Source: an uncultured Oscillospiraceae bacterium (GTDB taxonomy: Bacteria; Bacillota; Clostridia; Oscillospirales; Oscillospiraceae). From it: DNA of 41,490 nucleotides. Position 1 is the stretch's first letter; each line of letters begins with the position of its first letter. Positions 7,999 through 17,920 of the stretch are shown here, one piece after another. The notes under the pieces were generated by a model that did not search any database, was not told the origin of the DNA, and worked only from the letters and a program-made list of their open reading frames with translations. The stretch lies in assembly GCA_910578575.1 (NCBI GenBank), contig CAJTQP010000017.1:1-41490 (forward strand). Reading direction: 5' to 3'. The position numbers and the translations under genes were made by a program.

Positions 7999-9411
7999 TT
8001 AACTGTGATACAGGGCCGTCATGGCCTTGTAGGTCATGTAGCAGTCCAGCTTGGCCGTGGTCTCAAAGGGGGCGTGCATGGACAGCACGGGGACCCCGGC
8101 GTCAATGGTGTCGATGTTCCGGTTGGCCAGGTAGCAGGCCACAGTACCGCCGCCCCCCTGGTCCGTCTTTCCCAGCTCCGCCAGTTGCCAGAGGACGCCG
8201 TGTTGGGCAAAGAGCCGCCGCAGCCGCCCCACCAGCTCCGCCGAGGCGTCGGAGGCCCCGGACTTGCCACGGGCTCCAGTATACTTGCTGATACACACGC
8301 CGTAGTTGAAATAGGCGCTGTTGCGGCTCTCATAGGCGTCGGCAAAGTTGGGGTCGTAGGCAGCGGTAACGTCAGCGGAAAGACAGAGGGCGCTTTCATA
8401 GCAGGACTTCAAGGGGACCCCTTGGGCCTGGCACAGATCACTCATGAACACGTCAAAGGCCGCCGACTGCATTCCCGTCACCCCCAGGGAGCCCACCTCC
8501 TCCTTGTCCGCCAGAACGCACACTGCTGTGGTCTCCGGGGTACCCTCCAGGTCCAGGAGGGCTTGGAGGCAGGCGAAGGCGCAAACCCGGTCATCCTGGC
8601 CGTAGGCCCCGATGACAGAGCGGTCCAGGCCGATATCCACCGCCTTGGCGGCGGGAACGGCCATGAGCTCGGCGGAGAGGAAGTCCTCCTCCACCATGCC
8701 GTATTTCTCATGGAGCAGATCCAGCACCCCCAGCTTCACCCGGTCGCTCTCCCCCTTCTCTCCCAGGGGCACACTGCCCACGAAGAGGTTGAGCTGTTCC
8801 GCCTTCACGATGTCCCCCATGGTCTTTTTCCCCTGGTCTGCCGCCAGGTGGGGCAGCAGGTCCCCCACGGTGAACTGGGGGTCCCCCGGCTCCTCCCCGA
8901 TGCGGATGGGCACCTGGGTACCGTCCCGAAGCACCACCAGGCCATGGAGGGCCAGGGGGATGGTGGTCCACTGGTACTTTTTGATCCCTCCATAGTAGTG
9001 GGTCTTGCAATAGGCCAGCTCCTTTTCCTCATAGAGCGGGTTTTGCTTCAAGTCCAGCCGGGGGGAATCGATGTGGGCGGCGGCGATGGCCGCCCCCTGC
9101 GAGAGGGGCTTGCTGCCGATGACCGCCAGCATCAGCCCCTTCCCCCGGTTGCTGCGGTAGACCTTGTCGCCAGGGTTCAAAACCGCCCCCCGCTCCAGGG
9201 GACGAAAGCCCGCCTGCTGGGCCAGGGCCACCGCATAGCTGACGCACTCCCGCTCGGTCTTACCCTCGTCTAGGAAGTGTTTATAGGCCGTGCAATAGCG
9301 CTCCATGGCCTCCCGGTCCTCCTGGGTCAGGACATCATAGCCGTTGGTCCGCTGGAGGAAAAGCTCCTCCTTCTTCTGCTGCGCCAGGGTAGGCGCTTTC
9401 GTCTCAGTCAT
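7999..9411 (-). CDS. M18 family aminopeptidase
   Basis: The 470-residue protein is a zinc-dependent M18 (aspartyl aminopeptidase-type) exopeptidase, a cytoplasmic enzyme that trims N-terminal residues from peptides. The first metal-binding histidine is in AAHIDSPRLD near residue 110, the general-base glutamate is in DKEEVGSLG near 300, and the last metal histidine is in LSMHAPFET near 450. The YYGGIKKYQWTTIPLALHG stretch is typical of the clostridial branch. GGAGGGGGAACC precedes the ATG. Gaps to coaE (18 bases) and uppP (14 bases) indicate co-transcription. Exact residue preference is not predictable from sequence alone. Confidence 0.94.
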   Translation of the reverse strand: MTETKAPTLAQQKKEELFLQRTNGYDVLTQEDREAMERYCTAYKHFLDEGKTERECVSYAVALAQQAGFRPLERGAVLNPGDKVYRSNRGKGLMLAVIGSKPLSQGAAIAAAHIDSPRLDLKQNPLYEEKELAYCKTHYYGGIKKYQWTTIPLALHGLVVLRDGTQVPIRIGEEPGDPQFTVGDLLPHLAADQGKKTMGDIVKAEQLNLFVGSVPLGEKGESDRVKLGVLDLLHEKYGMVEEDFLSAELMAVPAAKAVDIGLDRSVIGAYGQDDRVCAFACLQALLDLEGTPETTAVCVLADKEEVGSLGVTGMQSAAFDVFMSDLCQAQGVPLKSCYESALCLSADVTAAYDPNFADAYESRNSAYFNYGVCISKYTGARGKSGASDASAELVGRLRRLFAQHGVLWQLAELGKTDQGGGGTVACYLANRNIDTIDAGVPVLSMHAPFETTAKLDCYMTYKAMTALYHS

Positions 9412-9429
9412 GGTTCCCCCTCCTTTTCG

Positions 9430-10062
9430 TCATGGGTGCAGGGCCCCCGCCTTTGGTTTTCCGGCAGGCAGGGCAATGATCTCCCGGAACAGGGTCTGGG
9501 CCCGCTGGGCGAAGCCCTCCGGGGTATCCCCCTCGTTGTTCTCCAAACAGTAGTCGCAGCGGGCCTGGAACCATTCGCTGCTCTGCTGGGCCGACACCCG
9601 CATCCGGGCATATTCCTCCGAAATGCCCTCCCGCGCCATGATCCGCCGAATGCGCAAGTCCTCCGGGGCAGTGATGGCCACGGTGCAGTCACAAAAGTCC
9701 AGCAGGCCGCCCTCCAAGAGGGCAATGGCGTCGATGGCCGCCGCCGGGCGGCCCTGGGCGCGGGCCGCGTCCAGCCGAGCCCCCACCGCCTGGCTGATGT
9801 ACTTGTGGGTGATGGCGTTCAAATCTTCCAAAGCAGCGGGGTCCTGAAAGACGATGGCCCCCAGCTTTTTCCGGGCCAGTTGGCCGTTTTCATACACCGG
9901 GCCGAAGCGCTGGGTCAGCTCCTGGCGCAGGGCATCGCTGCTGGCGGTGAGTTCGTGGTACACCGCGTCGGCGTCGATGATCTCCCCCCCCAGGGCCACC
10001 AAGGCCCCCAGGGCGGTGGTCTTGCCCGCCCCGGTGGGGCCGGTGATGCCGATCACCTTCAT
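9430..10062 (-). CDS. coaE: dephospho-CoA kinase CoaE
   Basis: This 210-residue P-loop kinase performs the last step of coenzyme A synthesis, phosphorylating the ribose 3'-hydroxyl of dephospho-CoA. The P-loop GPTGAGKTT is at residues 8-16. EIIDADAVYHELT and the lid-region MAREGISEEYARMRVSAQQ are characteristic, and length matches the family. Its ATG overlaps the stop of tsaC by four bases (ATGA), implying translational coupling. The C-terminus has a slightly extended basic, proline-containing tail. Identification is secure. Confidence 0.96.
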   Translation of the reverse strand: MKVIGITGPTGAGKTTALGALVALGGEIIDADAVYHELTASSDALRQELTQRFGPVYENGQLARKKLGAIVFQDPAALEDLNAITHKYISQAVGARLDAARAQGRPAAAIDAIALLEGGLLDFCDCTVAITAPEDLRIRRIMAREGISEEYARMRVSAQQSSEWFQARCDYCLENNEGDTPEGFAQRAQTLFREIIALPAGKPKAGALHP

Positions 10063-10697
10063 GCCTGGTGCTCCCGGATGAAGGCCAGCAGTTCTTCCGT
10101 GGGGATGCCCCCCTCCCGGAGGACTTTGGGCTCCTCCTGGGTAAGATCCACCACCGTGGAGGCCACCCCAAGGGCGCTGGAGCCGCCGTCTACGACCCCT
10201 TCGATCTCCCCGTCAAAGTAGGCAAACACCTCCTGGGCGTTCTTGGCCGGCTCTTTCCCAGAGGGGTTGGCGGAGGTGGCCGCCAGGGGGAAGTCCGCCT
10301 TTTTGATGATCTCCAACGCCAGGGGATGGTCCGGGCAGCGGACCCCCAGGGTGTCCGTCTCGGCGGTGACCATCAGGGGCACCACGCCCTTGTCCTCCAG
10401 CACCATGGTCAGGGGACCGGGCCAATACTTCTCCGCCAGGCGGTAGGCCACGGGGGGAATGTTCTGGCAGTACTGCTCCACCATCTCCATGCCGCTGACC
10501 AGGACGCCAATGGGCTTTTCATAGTCCCGATCCTTCAAGTCAAAAATCTTTTGCACTGCCACGCCGTCCTTGGCGTTGGTGGTGAGGCCGTACACCGTCT
10601 CTGTGGGAATGGCCACCAGGCCACCCTTCCAGAGCATGGTAGCCGCCTCTTGGGTCTCCTCTATGCTATACCGAATGGTCTCCATCAATGTCTTCAT
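10059..10697 (-). CDS. tsaC: L-threonylcarbamoyladenylate synthase (TsaC/YwlC type)
   Basis: The 212-residue YrdC-domain enzyme makes threonylcarbamoyl-AMP from threonine, bicarbonate and ATP. This is the first step of the t6A modification of tRNAs that read ANN codons. Conserved segments are GGLVAIPTETVYGLTTNA, the KDRDYEKPIGVLV motif, KYWPGPLTMVLE, LGVRCPDHP and LAATSANPSG. The length fits a single YrdC domain, without the C-terminal Sua5 domain, hence TsaC-type. AAGGAG lies 10 bases before the ATG. It starts 3 bases after the prfA stop and overlaps coaE by 4 bases, so it is translated from the same message. The prfA-tsaC adjacency is common in bacteria. Confidence 0.95.
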   Translation of the reverse strand: MKTLMETIRYSIEETQEAATMLWKGGLVAIPTETVYGLTTNAKDGVAVQKIFDLKDRDYEKPIGVLVSGMEMVEQYCQNIPPVAYRLAEKYWPGPLTMVLEDKGVVPLMVTAETDTLGVRCPDHPLALEIIKKADFPLAATSANPSGKEPAKNAQEVFAYFDGEIEGVVDGGSSALGVASTVVDLTQEEPKVLREGGIPTEELLAFIREHQA

Positions 10698-10700
10698 TTC

Positions 10701-11753
10701 TCATTCGCTCCTTTTTTGTTCCTGGTCCCAGAGCCGCAGGGCGTCGATGATCTCCTCCAGCTCTCCATCCATAATGCTGTCGATCTTATATAAGGTCAGG
10801 CCCACCCGGTGGTCCGTCACCCGCCCCTGGGGAAAGTTGTAGGTGCGGATGCGCTCGTTGCGCATCCCGCTGCCCACCTGGCTGCGGCGCTCCCCGGCGA
10901 TGGCCGCCTCCTGCTCCTCCACCGCCCGCTCGTAAAGCCGGGAGCGGAGGATGGACAGGGCCCGGTCCTTGTTCTTATACTGGCTGCGCTGGTCCTGGCA
11001 TTCCACCACCGTCCCTGTAGGCAGGTGGGTCACCCGGATGGCGGACTCCGTCTTGTTGACGTGCTGGCCGCCAGCCCCAGAGGAGCGGAAGGTGTCGATG
11101 CGCAGGTCGTTGGGGTCCAGTTGGAACTCCACCTCGTCCACCTGGGGCAGCACCGCCACAGTACAGGTGGAGGTGTGGATGCGCCCCCCGGACTCCGTCT
11201 CTGGCACCCGCTGGACCCGGTGGACGCCGCTCTCATGCTTCAAGCGGGCGTAGGCCCCCGCCCCCTCCACCAGGAAGGAGATCTCCTTGATTCCCCCCAG
11301 CTCCGTCTCGCTGACCCCGGCGGTCTCCAGCCGCCAGCCCTGCTTCTCCACATACATGGCGTACATCCGGTAGAGGCTGGCGGCGAACAGGGCGGCTTCC
11401 TCCCCGCCCACTCCGGCGCGGATCTCCATGACCACGTCCTTCTCGTCCATGGGGTCCTTGGGCAGGAGCTGCTGTCGCAGGGTCTCCTCCAGGCTAGCCA
11501 CCTGCGCCTTCACCCCGTCGTATTCCAGACGGGCCAGCTCCCGGCACTCCGGGTCCCCCAGCAGGTCTTCCAAGCCCGCCAGCTCCCGGCACTTGGCCTG
11601 GTACTGGCAGAACTGCTCCACCAGGGGGGTGAGCTCCTTTTGCTCCCGGCTGAGCTTGGCCACCAGCTCCGGGTCGCTGTAGGTCTCGTTTTGGGCCAGT
11701 TGAGCTTCCACCTCTTCCAGGCGCAGGGCCAGCTTGCTTAGCTGCTGGTGCAT
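10701..11753 (-). CDS. prfA: peptide chain release factor 1
   Basis: The 350-residue protein ends translation at UAA and UAG codons. It has the class-I release-factor GGQ motif (SSGAGGQHVNKTES, near residue 228), which triggers peptidyl-tRNA hydrolysis. The RF1-type tripeptide anticodon PET is at QRVPETESGG near residue 182; an RF2 would show SPF there. The N-terminal coiled domain and C-terminal RLYERAVEEQEAA region are intact and length is normal. Its ATG follows directly on the stop of the upstream 99-residue gene (TAAATG), so the two are coupled. Confidence 0.97.
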   Translation of the reverse strand: MHQQLSKLALRLEEVEAQLAQNETYSDPELVAKLSREQKELTPLVEQFCQYQAKCRELAGLEDLLGDPECRELARLEYDGVKAQVASLEETLRQQLLPKDPMDEKDVVMEIRAGVGGEEAALFAASLYRMYAMYVEKQGWRLETAGVSETELGGIKEISFLVEGAGAYARLKHESGVHRVQRVPETESGGRIHTSTCTVAVLPQVDEVEFQLDPNDLRIDTFRSSGAGGQHVNKTESAIRVTHLPTGTVVECQDQRSQYKNKDRALSILRSRLYERAVEEQEAAIAGERRSQVGSGMRNERIRTYNFPQGRVTDHRVGLTLYKIDSIMDGELEEIIDALRLWDQEQKRSE

Positions 11754-12053
11754 TTACTGGTCCTTCTCCTTGGCCCCTTGCTCCGCCGCCTTTTCCTCCG
11801 CCTCCCGGCGCTGGTAGTCCTGGAGCATGGCTTCGTACTGGTTCATCATCATGGAGAACTCATAGGCCGCCTGCTCTGACTGGCTCATGGGGGTCATGGA
11901 CTCCTCCATTTTTTCCCGGAAGCGGCTGTTCTCCACCTCGTCGGCTTCGTCGATCTCGTTGAGCTCCCCAGCCGCCGCCTTTTCCTCCAGCAGCTGGAAG
12001 AGCTCCTCCATCTTATCCTCTGTGGTCTGGGGCTTCTTTTCCTGTTGATCCAT
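11754..12053 (-). CDS. small acidic coiled-coil-like protein upstream of prfA
   Basis: I do not recognise this 99-residue protein. It is soluble, highly charged and acidic (KMEELFQLLEEKAAAGELNEIDEADEVENS), rich in Glu, Gln, Ala and Met, and probably forms long helices. There is no cysteine pair, signal peptide or membrane segment. I chose the ATG at 12051-12053 because AAAGGAGA lies 7 bases upstream; an in-frame codon 12 residues earlier lacks such a site. The stop codon touches the prfA start (TAAATG), so its translation likely sets prfA translation. The exact fusion to prfA suggests a role near translation termination, but that is only inference from position. Confidence 0.75.
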   Translation of the reverse strand: MDQQEKKPQTTEDKMEELFQLLEEKAAAGELNEIDEADEVENSRFREKMEESMTPMSQSEQAAYEFSMMMNQYEAMLQDYQRREAEEKAAEQGAKEKDQ

Positions 12054-12117
12054 GTCCCTATCTCCTTTGTTGTTCCTCAATTTTCCCATGCCGCCGCATG
12101 GAAATGCGGGGCAAGTT

Positions 12118-14004
12118 TTACGGGTTTTCCTCCGCCTGGATGGCGGTGGAGAGGGTCTCCCAGGTCTCCATAAGGGCGTCGTACTCCTGGGTATAGGCCC
12201 CCTCCTGCTCCAGAAGCTCCTGGAGCTTTTGATAGTCGGAGGCTGCGGCCTCCTTCTGGCCCTCCAGCCCCTCCAGGAGCTGGTCCAGCTTTTCCATGCG
12301 CTTCTCCGCGGCGGCCAGCTCTTTTTTCAGCTGCTTGGTGCCGCCGCTGCGCTTGGGCTTTTCCTTCTTGGGCTTCTCCTCTTTCTTGGGAGGCGGAGCC
12401 AAGGTCTTTTGCCGCTCCCGCATGGCCTGGTAGGCGGTGTAGTCCCCCTTGAAGTCGGAGATCTTCCCGTTCTCCAGGGTCCAGATCCGGGTGGCAAAGC
12501 GGTCGATGAAGTAGCGGTCGTGGGAGACGAACAGCAGCGTCCCCCCATAGTCCTCCACCGCCCCCTCCATCCACTCCCTGGCATCCAGGTCCAAGTGGTT
12601 GGTGGGCTCGTCCAAAATCAATAAGTTGACCTGCTCATCCATGAGCATACACAGCCGCAGGCGGCTTTGCTCCCCGCCGGAGAGGACGGACACCGGCTTG
12701 AACACATCCTCCCCCTGGAAGAGGAAGCGGCCCAGGCGGTCCCTGGCCTGCTGGGGGGTGCAGTTGGCCTCATAGAGCATGGTGTCAAAGAGGCTGCGCT
12801 CTGGATGGGCAAAGTGGATCTGTTGGGGCAGGTAGCCGGTTTTCACCGTGAGCCCCTGCTTGACCTTCCCCCCATCCTGGGCTTCCTCCCCCAGGAGGAT
12901 CTTCAAGAGGGTGGATTTCCCCGTGCCGTTGTCCCCCAACAGGGCGATGCGCTCCCCGTCGTCCACCCGGAGGGTGACGTCGGAGAAGAGGGTCCGCTGG
13001 CCAAAGGACTTTTCTAAGTCCGTGATGCTCAGCAGGTCGTCGGCCCGGAATTCCGCCTGGTTGAAGTGGGCCTTCATCTTCCGCTCCTGGGTGGGGCGGG
13101 CGGTCTGCTCCAGCTTGGCGATGCGCTTTTCAATGGAGAAGGCCCGCTTGTTCAGGTGTTCGGTGTTGTGTTCGTGCATCATCCGGGCGGTGTCGGAGAG
13201 GCGTTGGATCTCCGCCTGCTCCTTTTTGTAGCGGCGCAGCTGTTCCAGATACCGCCGCTCCTTTTCTATGGCATAGAAGGAGTAGTTGCCGCTGTAAAAC
13301 TCCGCCCTCCCGTCCTTGAGTTCCACTACGCGGGCGATGGTCCTGTCCAGGAAATAGCGGTCGTGGGAAATCACCAGGACGGTACCCTTGTAGTGGCGGA
13401 TATAGTCCTCCAGCCAGACAGTGGCGTTGAGGTCCAGGTGGTTGGTGGGCTCGTCCAGCAGGAGGATCTCCGTGTCCATGAGGATGAGCCGGGCCAGGTT
13501 CACCCGTGTCTTCTCTCCCCCGGAGAGGTCGGCAAAAAGCTGGTCCCGGAAGCTGCGCTCCAGCCCCAGGCCGGTGCAGACCTTTTCCAGGCGCATCTCC
13601 GTCTCATAGCCGCCGCCGGTCTCGAAGGCGGTTTGGAGCCGGTCGTAGCGGGCCAGAAGCTCCCGGTCCCCCTGGGCCAGCTTGTCGGAGAGGCTGTGGA
13701 TCTCCGCCTCCATGGCCTTCAGCTCGTCGAAGGCCGTGCGTAGCACGTCCTCCACCCGGTAGCCCCCTGGGTACACGGGGATCTGGGAGATCAGCCCCAG
13801 GCGCTTTCCCGGCGCGATGGTCACGCTGCCGCTGTCCGCCTCCTCCTGGCCGGTGAGGATGCGAAACAGGGTGGTTTTCCCCGCGCCGTTGCGGCCCAGG
13901 ATGCCCACCCGCTCCCCGGTGTCCACCTGGAAGCTCAGGCCATCCAGAACGGGCTGGCCCAGCTCATATTCCTTTGTGACGTCATGTACTGCAATGTCGA
14001 TCAT
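12118..14004 (-). CDS. ABC-F family ATPase
   Basis: This 628-residue soluble protein has two ABC ATPase domains in one chain and no membrane segments, which defines the ABC-F family of ribosome-acting factors. Walker A motifs are GRNGAGKTT (37-45) and GDNGTGKST in the second half. The signatures are LSGGEKTRVNLARLIL and LSGGEQSRLRLCMLM, each followed by an LLLDEPTNHLDL or LILDEPTNHLDL Walker B. The inter-domain linker lies between them, and the C-terminus is a lysine-rich stretch with a coiled coil. Housekeeping members aid elongation and resistance members protect against antibiotics; the sequence here does not separate these cleanly. The start at 14002-14004 (AAAGGA upstream) gives MIDIAVHDVTKEYEL, the normal N-terminus. 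Confidence 0.94.
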   Translation of the reverse strand: MIDIAVHDVTKEYELGQPVLDGLSFQVDTGERVGILGRNGAGKTTLFRILTGQEEADSGSVTIAPGKRLGLISQIPVYPGGYRVEDVLRTAFDELKAMEAEIHSLSDKLAQGDRELLARYDRLQTAFETGGGYETEMRLEKVCTGLGLERSFRDQLFADLSGGEKTRVNLARLILMDTEILLLDEPTNHLDLNATVWLEDYIRHYKGTVLVISHDRYFLDRTIARVVELKDGRAEFYSGNYSFYAIEKERRYLEQLRRYKKEQAEIQRLSDTARMMHEHNTEHLNKRAFSIEKRIAKLEQTARPTQERKMKAHFNQAEFRADDLLSITDLEKSFGQRTLFSDVTLRVDDGERIALLGDNGTGKSTLLKILLGEEAQDGGKVKQGLTVKTGYLPQQIHFAHPERSLFDTMLYEANCTPQQARDRLGRFLFQGEDVFKPVSVLSGGEQSRLRLCMLMDEQVNLLILDEPTNHLDLDAREWMEGAVEDYGGTLLFVSHDRYFIDRFATRIWTLENGKISDFKGDYTAYQAMRERQKTLAPPPKKEEKPKKEKPKRSGGTKQLKKELAAAEKRMEKLDQLLEGLEGQKEAAASDYQKLQELLEQEGAYTQEYDALMETWETLSTAIQAEENP

Positions 14005-14066
14005 GGCGCTTCGTTCCTTTGTCTTGCATGATTGTGAATTGGGTGTGGCGCAGGGCGGTAAAGTGT

Positions 14067-14077
14067 GGTATGATACC
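14067..14077. promoter_or_regulatory. palindromic divergent promoter centre between the ABC-F and MtnA-like genes
   Basis: GGTATGATACC is an 11-base palindrome. Read rightward it gives an extended -10 (TGGTATGAT) for the MtnA-like gene. Read leftward it gives TGGTATCAT for the ABC-F gene. Neither has a good -35, as expected for extended -10 promoters. It overlaps a second small palindrome, GATACCAGTATC. Confidence 0.4.
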
Positions 14078-14138
14078 AGTATCGTCATATCCCGCCCGAT
14101 TGGGGCGGAATTTTACAAACTTAGGAGGCACACAGCGT

Positions 14139-15179
14139 ATGATCGCACTTCAGTGGCAGGATAAAGTCCTGTCCCTTCTGGATCAGTCCAAGTATCCCCA
14201 GGAAGAATCCTGGATCACCTGCTCCACCGTGGAGGAGACCGCCGCGGCCCTCTCCTCCGGCGCCATTGTGGATGAGAAGATCGCCGCCATCGCCGGCGCC
14301 TATGCCTATTGCCTGGCCGCCCTGGCCAAGCAGGACGCCCAGCAGACCCCCACCTTTGACGAGGCTCTGGCCCAGGCCAAGGCCCTGCTGTTGGGCAGCC
14401 GCCCCGGCTCCCGCGATATGGCCGCCGCCCTAGACTTCATGGAGCATCCTCCAGAGGCCTATACCAAGAACGTGGACCGGCTGACCACCCTTCTGGCCAC
14501 CGCTGTCACCTATGAGCGCCAGCAGGTGGTAGCGGATCGGAACATCTGCCGCAACGGCACGGACATCATGGGGGAGGGCAGCCGCGTCCTGGTTCGGGCG
14601 GACCGGGGGACCTTCCACTCCGCCTCCCCCTGCGGGGCCCTGGGCATTGTCCGCCGGGGGCACAAGCGGGAGATCTTGGAGCAGATCACCCTGTGCCAGG
14701 GAACGCCGGCACAGGCCGGGGAAGGGCTGCTGGCCCAGGAGCTTTTGAAAGACAAGGTCCCCTGCACCGTCCTCCCCGACAACGCCGCCGCCACCTTCCT
14801 GTCCCAGCAGGGGGCCCACATGGTCCTGTGCGACGGCATCCTGGCGGCGAAAAATGGGGACTTGAAGGCCCCTGTGGGAGCTTATGAACTGGCCATTGTC
14901 AGCTATTTCCACTCCATCCCCTTTTACGCGGTGCTCAACGCCGACGACGTGGACCTCTCCCTGGACAGCGGCGCAGCCTTTTTGGCAGACGCCAAGCCCA
15001 TCGAGCCCTCCCCCGCCGGCATCCAGCACTGGTCACCGGACTATGACGTGATCCCCGCCTTCCTCATCACCGGGATGATCACCGACCGGGGCATCGTCAG
15101 CGCCCCCTATGAGGAGACCTTGGACGAGCTGGTAAAGCACGCCCCCCGGAAAATGATCCTCAACTTTGATGAGATGTGA
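14139..15179 (+). CDS. MtnA/eIF2B-family protein lacking the isomerase catalytic cysteine
   Basis: The 346-residue protein has the fold and length of S-methyl-5-thioribose-1-phosphate isomerase (MtnA) and eIF2B-alpha relatives. Matching blocks are AGAYAYCLAALA, the DNAAATFL segment holding the second catalytic residue (Asp), AAKNGDLKAPVGAYELAIVSYFHSIPFY, and the closing SPDYDVIPAFLITGMITDRGIVSAPYEETL. However, MtnA's THCNAG, which carries the catalytic Cys, aligns with VRADRG, and its substrate-binding RGAPAIG is absent. It is therefore probably not a working MtnA and may act on another phosphosugar or be regulatory. TTAGGAGG is 10 bases before the ATG at 14139. It is a single-gene unit with its own terminator. 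It could be annotated simply as methylthioribose-phosphate isomerase; I think that overstates the evidence. Confidence 0.8.
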   Translation: MIALQWQDKVLSLLDQSKYPQEESWITCSTVEETAAALSSGAIVDEKIAAIAGAYAYCLAALAKQDAQQTPTFDEALAQAKALLLGSRPGSRDMAAALDFMEHPPEAYTKNVDRLTTLLATAVTYERQQVVADRNICRNGTDIMGEGSRVLVRADRGTFHSASPCGALGIVRRGHKREILEQITLCQGTPAQAGEGLLAQELLKDKVPCTVLPDNAAATFLSQQGAHMVLCDGILAAKNGDLKAPVGAYELAIVSYFHSIPFYAVLNADDVDLSLDSGAAFLADAKPIEPSPAGIQHWSPDYDVIPAFLITGMITDRGIVSAPYEETLDELVKHAPRKMILNFDEM

Positions 15180-15196
15180 TCGAATGTATCCGAACG

Positions 15197-15230
15197 GAAC
15201 GGGCCCGGAAGGGCCCGTTCGTTTTCTTTC
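15197..15230 (+). terminator. rho-independent terminator of the MtnA-like gene
   Basis: A perfect 10-bp stem (15197-15206 with 15211-15220) has a GGAA tetraloop and is followed by GTTTTCTTTC. It also lies just past the end of the converging murF gene. Confidence 0.92.
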
Positions 15231-15249
15231 TGCATCGGTGCCGGGGCGG

Positions 15250-16641
<1,392 letters not shown>

Positions 16642-16659
16642 GGAATTTCTCCTCTATCC

Positions 16660-17757
16660 TCAAAAATCACCCAAAGGGGTGGGGCGGGCTGGCCCGCTTT
16701 TTTCCAAAACCTTGCCCCGCAGGCGCAGGGACTCCTCCACGATGGTCTGGCACAGGGCCGGGTAGTCCAGCCCCACCACCGCCGCCTCCTGGGGTACCAG
16801 GCTGGTGGGGGTCATGCCGGGGAGGGTGTTGATCTCCAGGAACCAGGGGGTGCCCGTCTCGTCCACGATGAAGTCGGCGCGGGAGTAGACCCCCAGACCC
16901 AGGGCCCGATATACCGTCAGGGCCGCCTGCTGCACCGCCGCCTCCCAGGCGGGGGGGATGGGGGCGGGGGTGACTTCCTCCGCCGCACCGGGCTGATACT
17001 TATTATTATAGTCATAAAACCCCGTCTTGGGGATGATCTCAATGGAGGGCAGGGCCCGGTCCTCCAACAGAGCCACCTGGATCTCCCGGCCGGTGATGTA
17101 TTCCTCCACCACGCAGGCCCCTCCCAGGGCCAAGCTCTCCTCCAGGGCGGTGCGCAGCTCCTCCCGGCTGTGGGTAATGAACACCCCGATGGAGGAGCCG
17201 CTGGCCACGGGCTTCACCACGCAGGGCAGGGGCAACGTCTGGGTAAGGGGCTCGATCTGCTGTTGGGTGAGCTGCAAGCGCTGCCAGCGGGGGGTCTTTA
17301 CGTCCAGGTGGGCGATGAGGCGCTTGGTGAGGTCCTTATCCATGGCAATGCCGGAGCCCAGGTAGCCGGAGCCGGTGTAGGGGATGCCCAATAGGTCAAA
17401 GGCCGCCTGGACCCGGCCGTCCTCCCCGCAGGTGCCGTGAAGGGCTAAGAACACGATGTCCGCCATCTGGCACAGCTCCAGCACCCCCTGGCCGAACTGG
17501 CTGGGGCTATCCAGCCGCCGGGCGGCCTTCACCGCCGCCAGGTCCGGGGCCACCGGGGCGATGTTGCGCCACCGGTCGGAGATGGGCTGGTCAAAATAGT
17601 CCCCCAGGGGGCCGGTGTAGTCCTCCAACCCTATGTACATATCCACCAGGGCCGCCTGGTGGCCTAAACTCTGTAAGGCGTGGGCGATCATGGTCCCGGA
17701 AGAGAGGGAGACGTTCCGCTCCGGGCTGAGACCGCCAGCCAGCACAACAATTTTCAC
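16660..17757 (-). CDS. ddl: D-alanine--D-alanine ligase
   Basis: The 365-residue ATP-grasp enzyme joins two D-alanines for the peptidoglycan stem. Diagnostic parts are the N-terminal VVLAGGLSPERNVSLSSG, FLALHGTCGEDGRVQAAFDLLGIPYTGSG, the ATP-binding CVVKPVASGSSIGV, and EINTLPGMTPTSLVPQ with the metal-binding E-x-N. The omega loop reads KTGFYDYNNKYQPG. The tyrosine there marks a D-Ala-D-Ala rather than a D-Ala-D-Lac enzyme, so no vancomycin-type resistance is implied. Translation starts at GTG (17755-17757), supported by AAGGAGGG nearby. A strong promoter and a leader of about 120 bases precede it, and murF follows. Confidence 0.96.
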   Translation of the reverse strand: MKIVVLAGGLSPERNVSLSSGTMIAHALQSLGHQAALVDMYIGLEDYTGPLGDYFDQPISDRWRNIAPVAPDLAAVKAARRLDSPSQFGQGVLELCQMADIVFLALHGTCGEDGRVQAAFDLLGIPYTGSGYLGSGIAMDKDLTKRLIAHLDVKTPRWQRLQLTQQQIEPLTQTLPLPCVVKPVASGSSIGVFITHSREELRTALEESLALGGACVVEEYITGREIQVALLEDRALPSIEIIPKTGFYDYNNKYQPGAAEEVTPAPIPPAWEAAVQQAALTVYRALGLGVYSRADFIVDETGTPWFLEINTLPGMTPTSLVPQEAAVVGLDYPALCQTIVEESLRLRGKVLEKSGPARPTPLGDF

Positions 17758-17884
17758 TGTGGTGCCCTCCTTTTCTCAACTGAAGTTTGGGCTTATCCTA
17801 TCGTATACCGCAGGGGCCGGTTGTGTGAAGCGCAGGCTCCTCCGCAGCCGCCTGGATGAGGGCACAGGTTCACAGTTTCTTTTT

Positions 17885-17913
17885 AATATAGCACATTCCC
17901 GCTGAAATCTCAA
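17885..17913 (-). promoter_or_regulatory. sigma-A promoter for ddl-murF
   Basis: On the minus strand TTGAGA (17908-17913) is followed after 17 bases by TATATT (17885-17890). A TG dinucleotide sits just before it (TGCTATATT), an extended -10. Transcription would start near 17878, giving a leader of roughly 120 bases before the GTG. Confidence 0.75.
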
Positions 17914-17920
17914 CAAAAAC

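Noticed and set aside
16660..17757. Vancomycin-resistance-type D-Ala-D-Lac ligase
   Set aside because: The omega loop carries the tyrosine pattern FYDYNNKY of ordinary D-Ala-D-Ala ligases, and no vanH or vanX is nearby.
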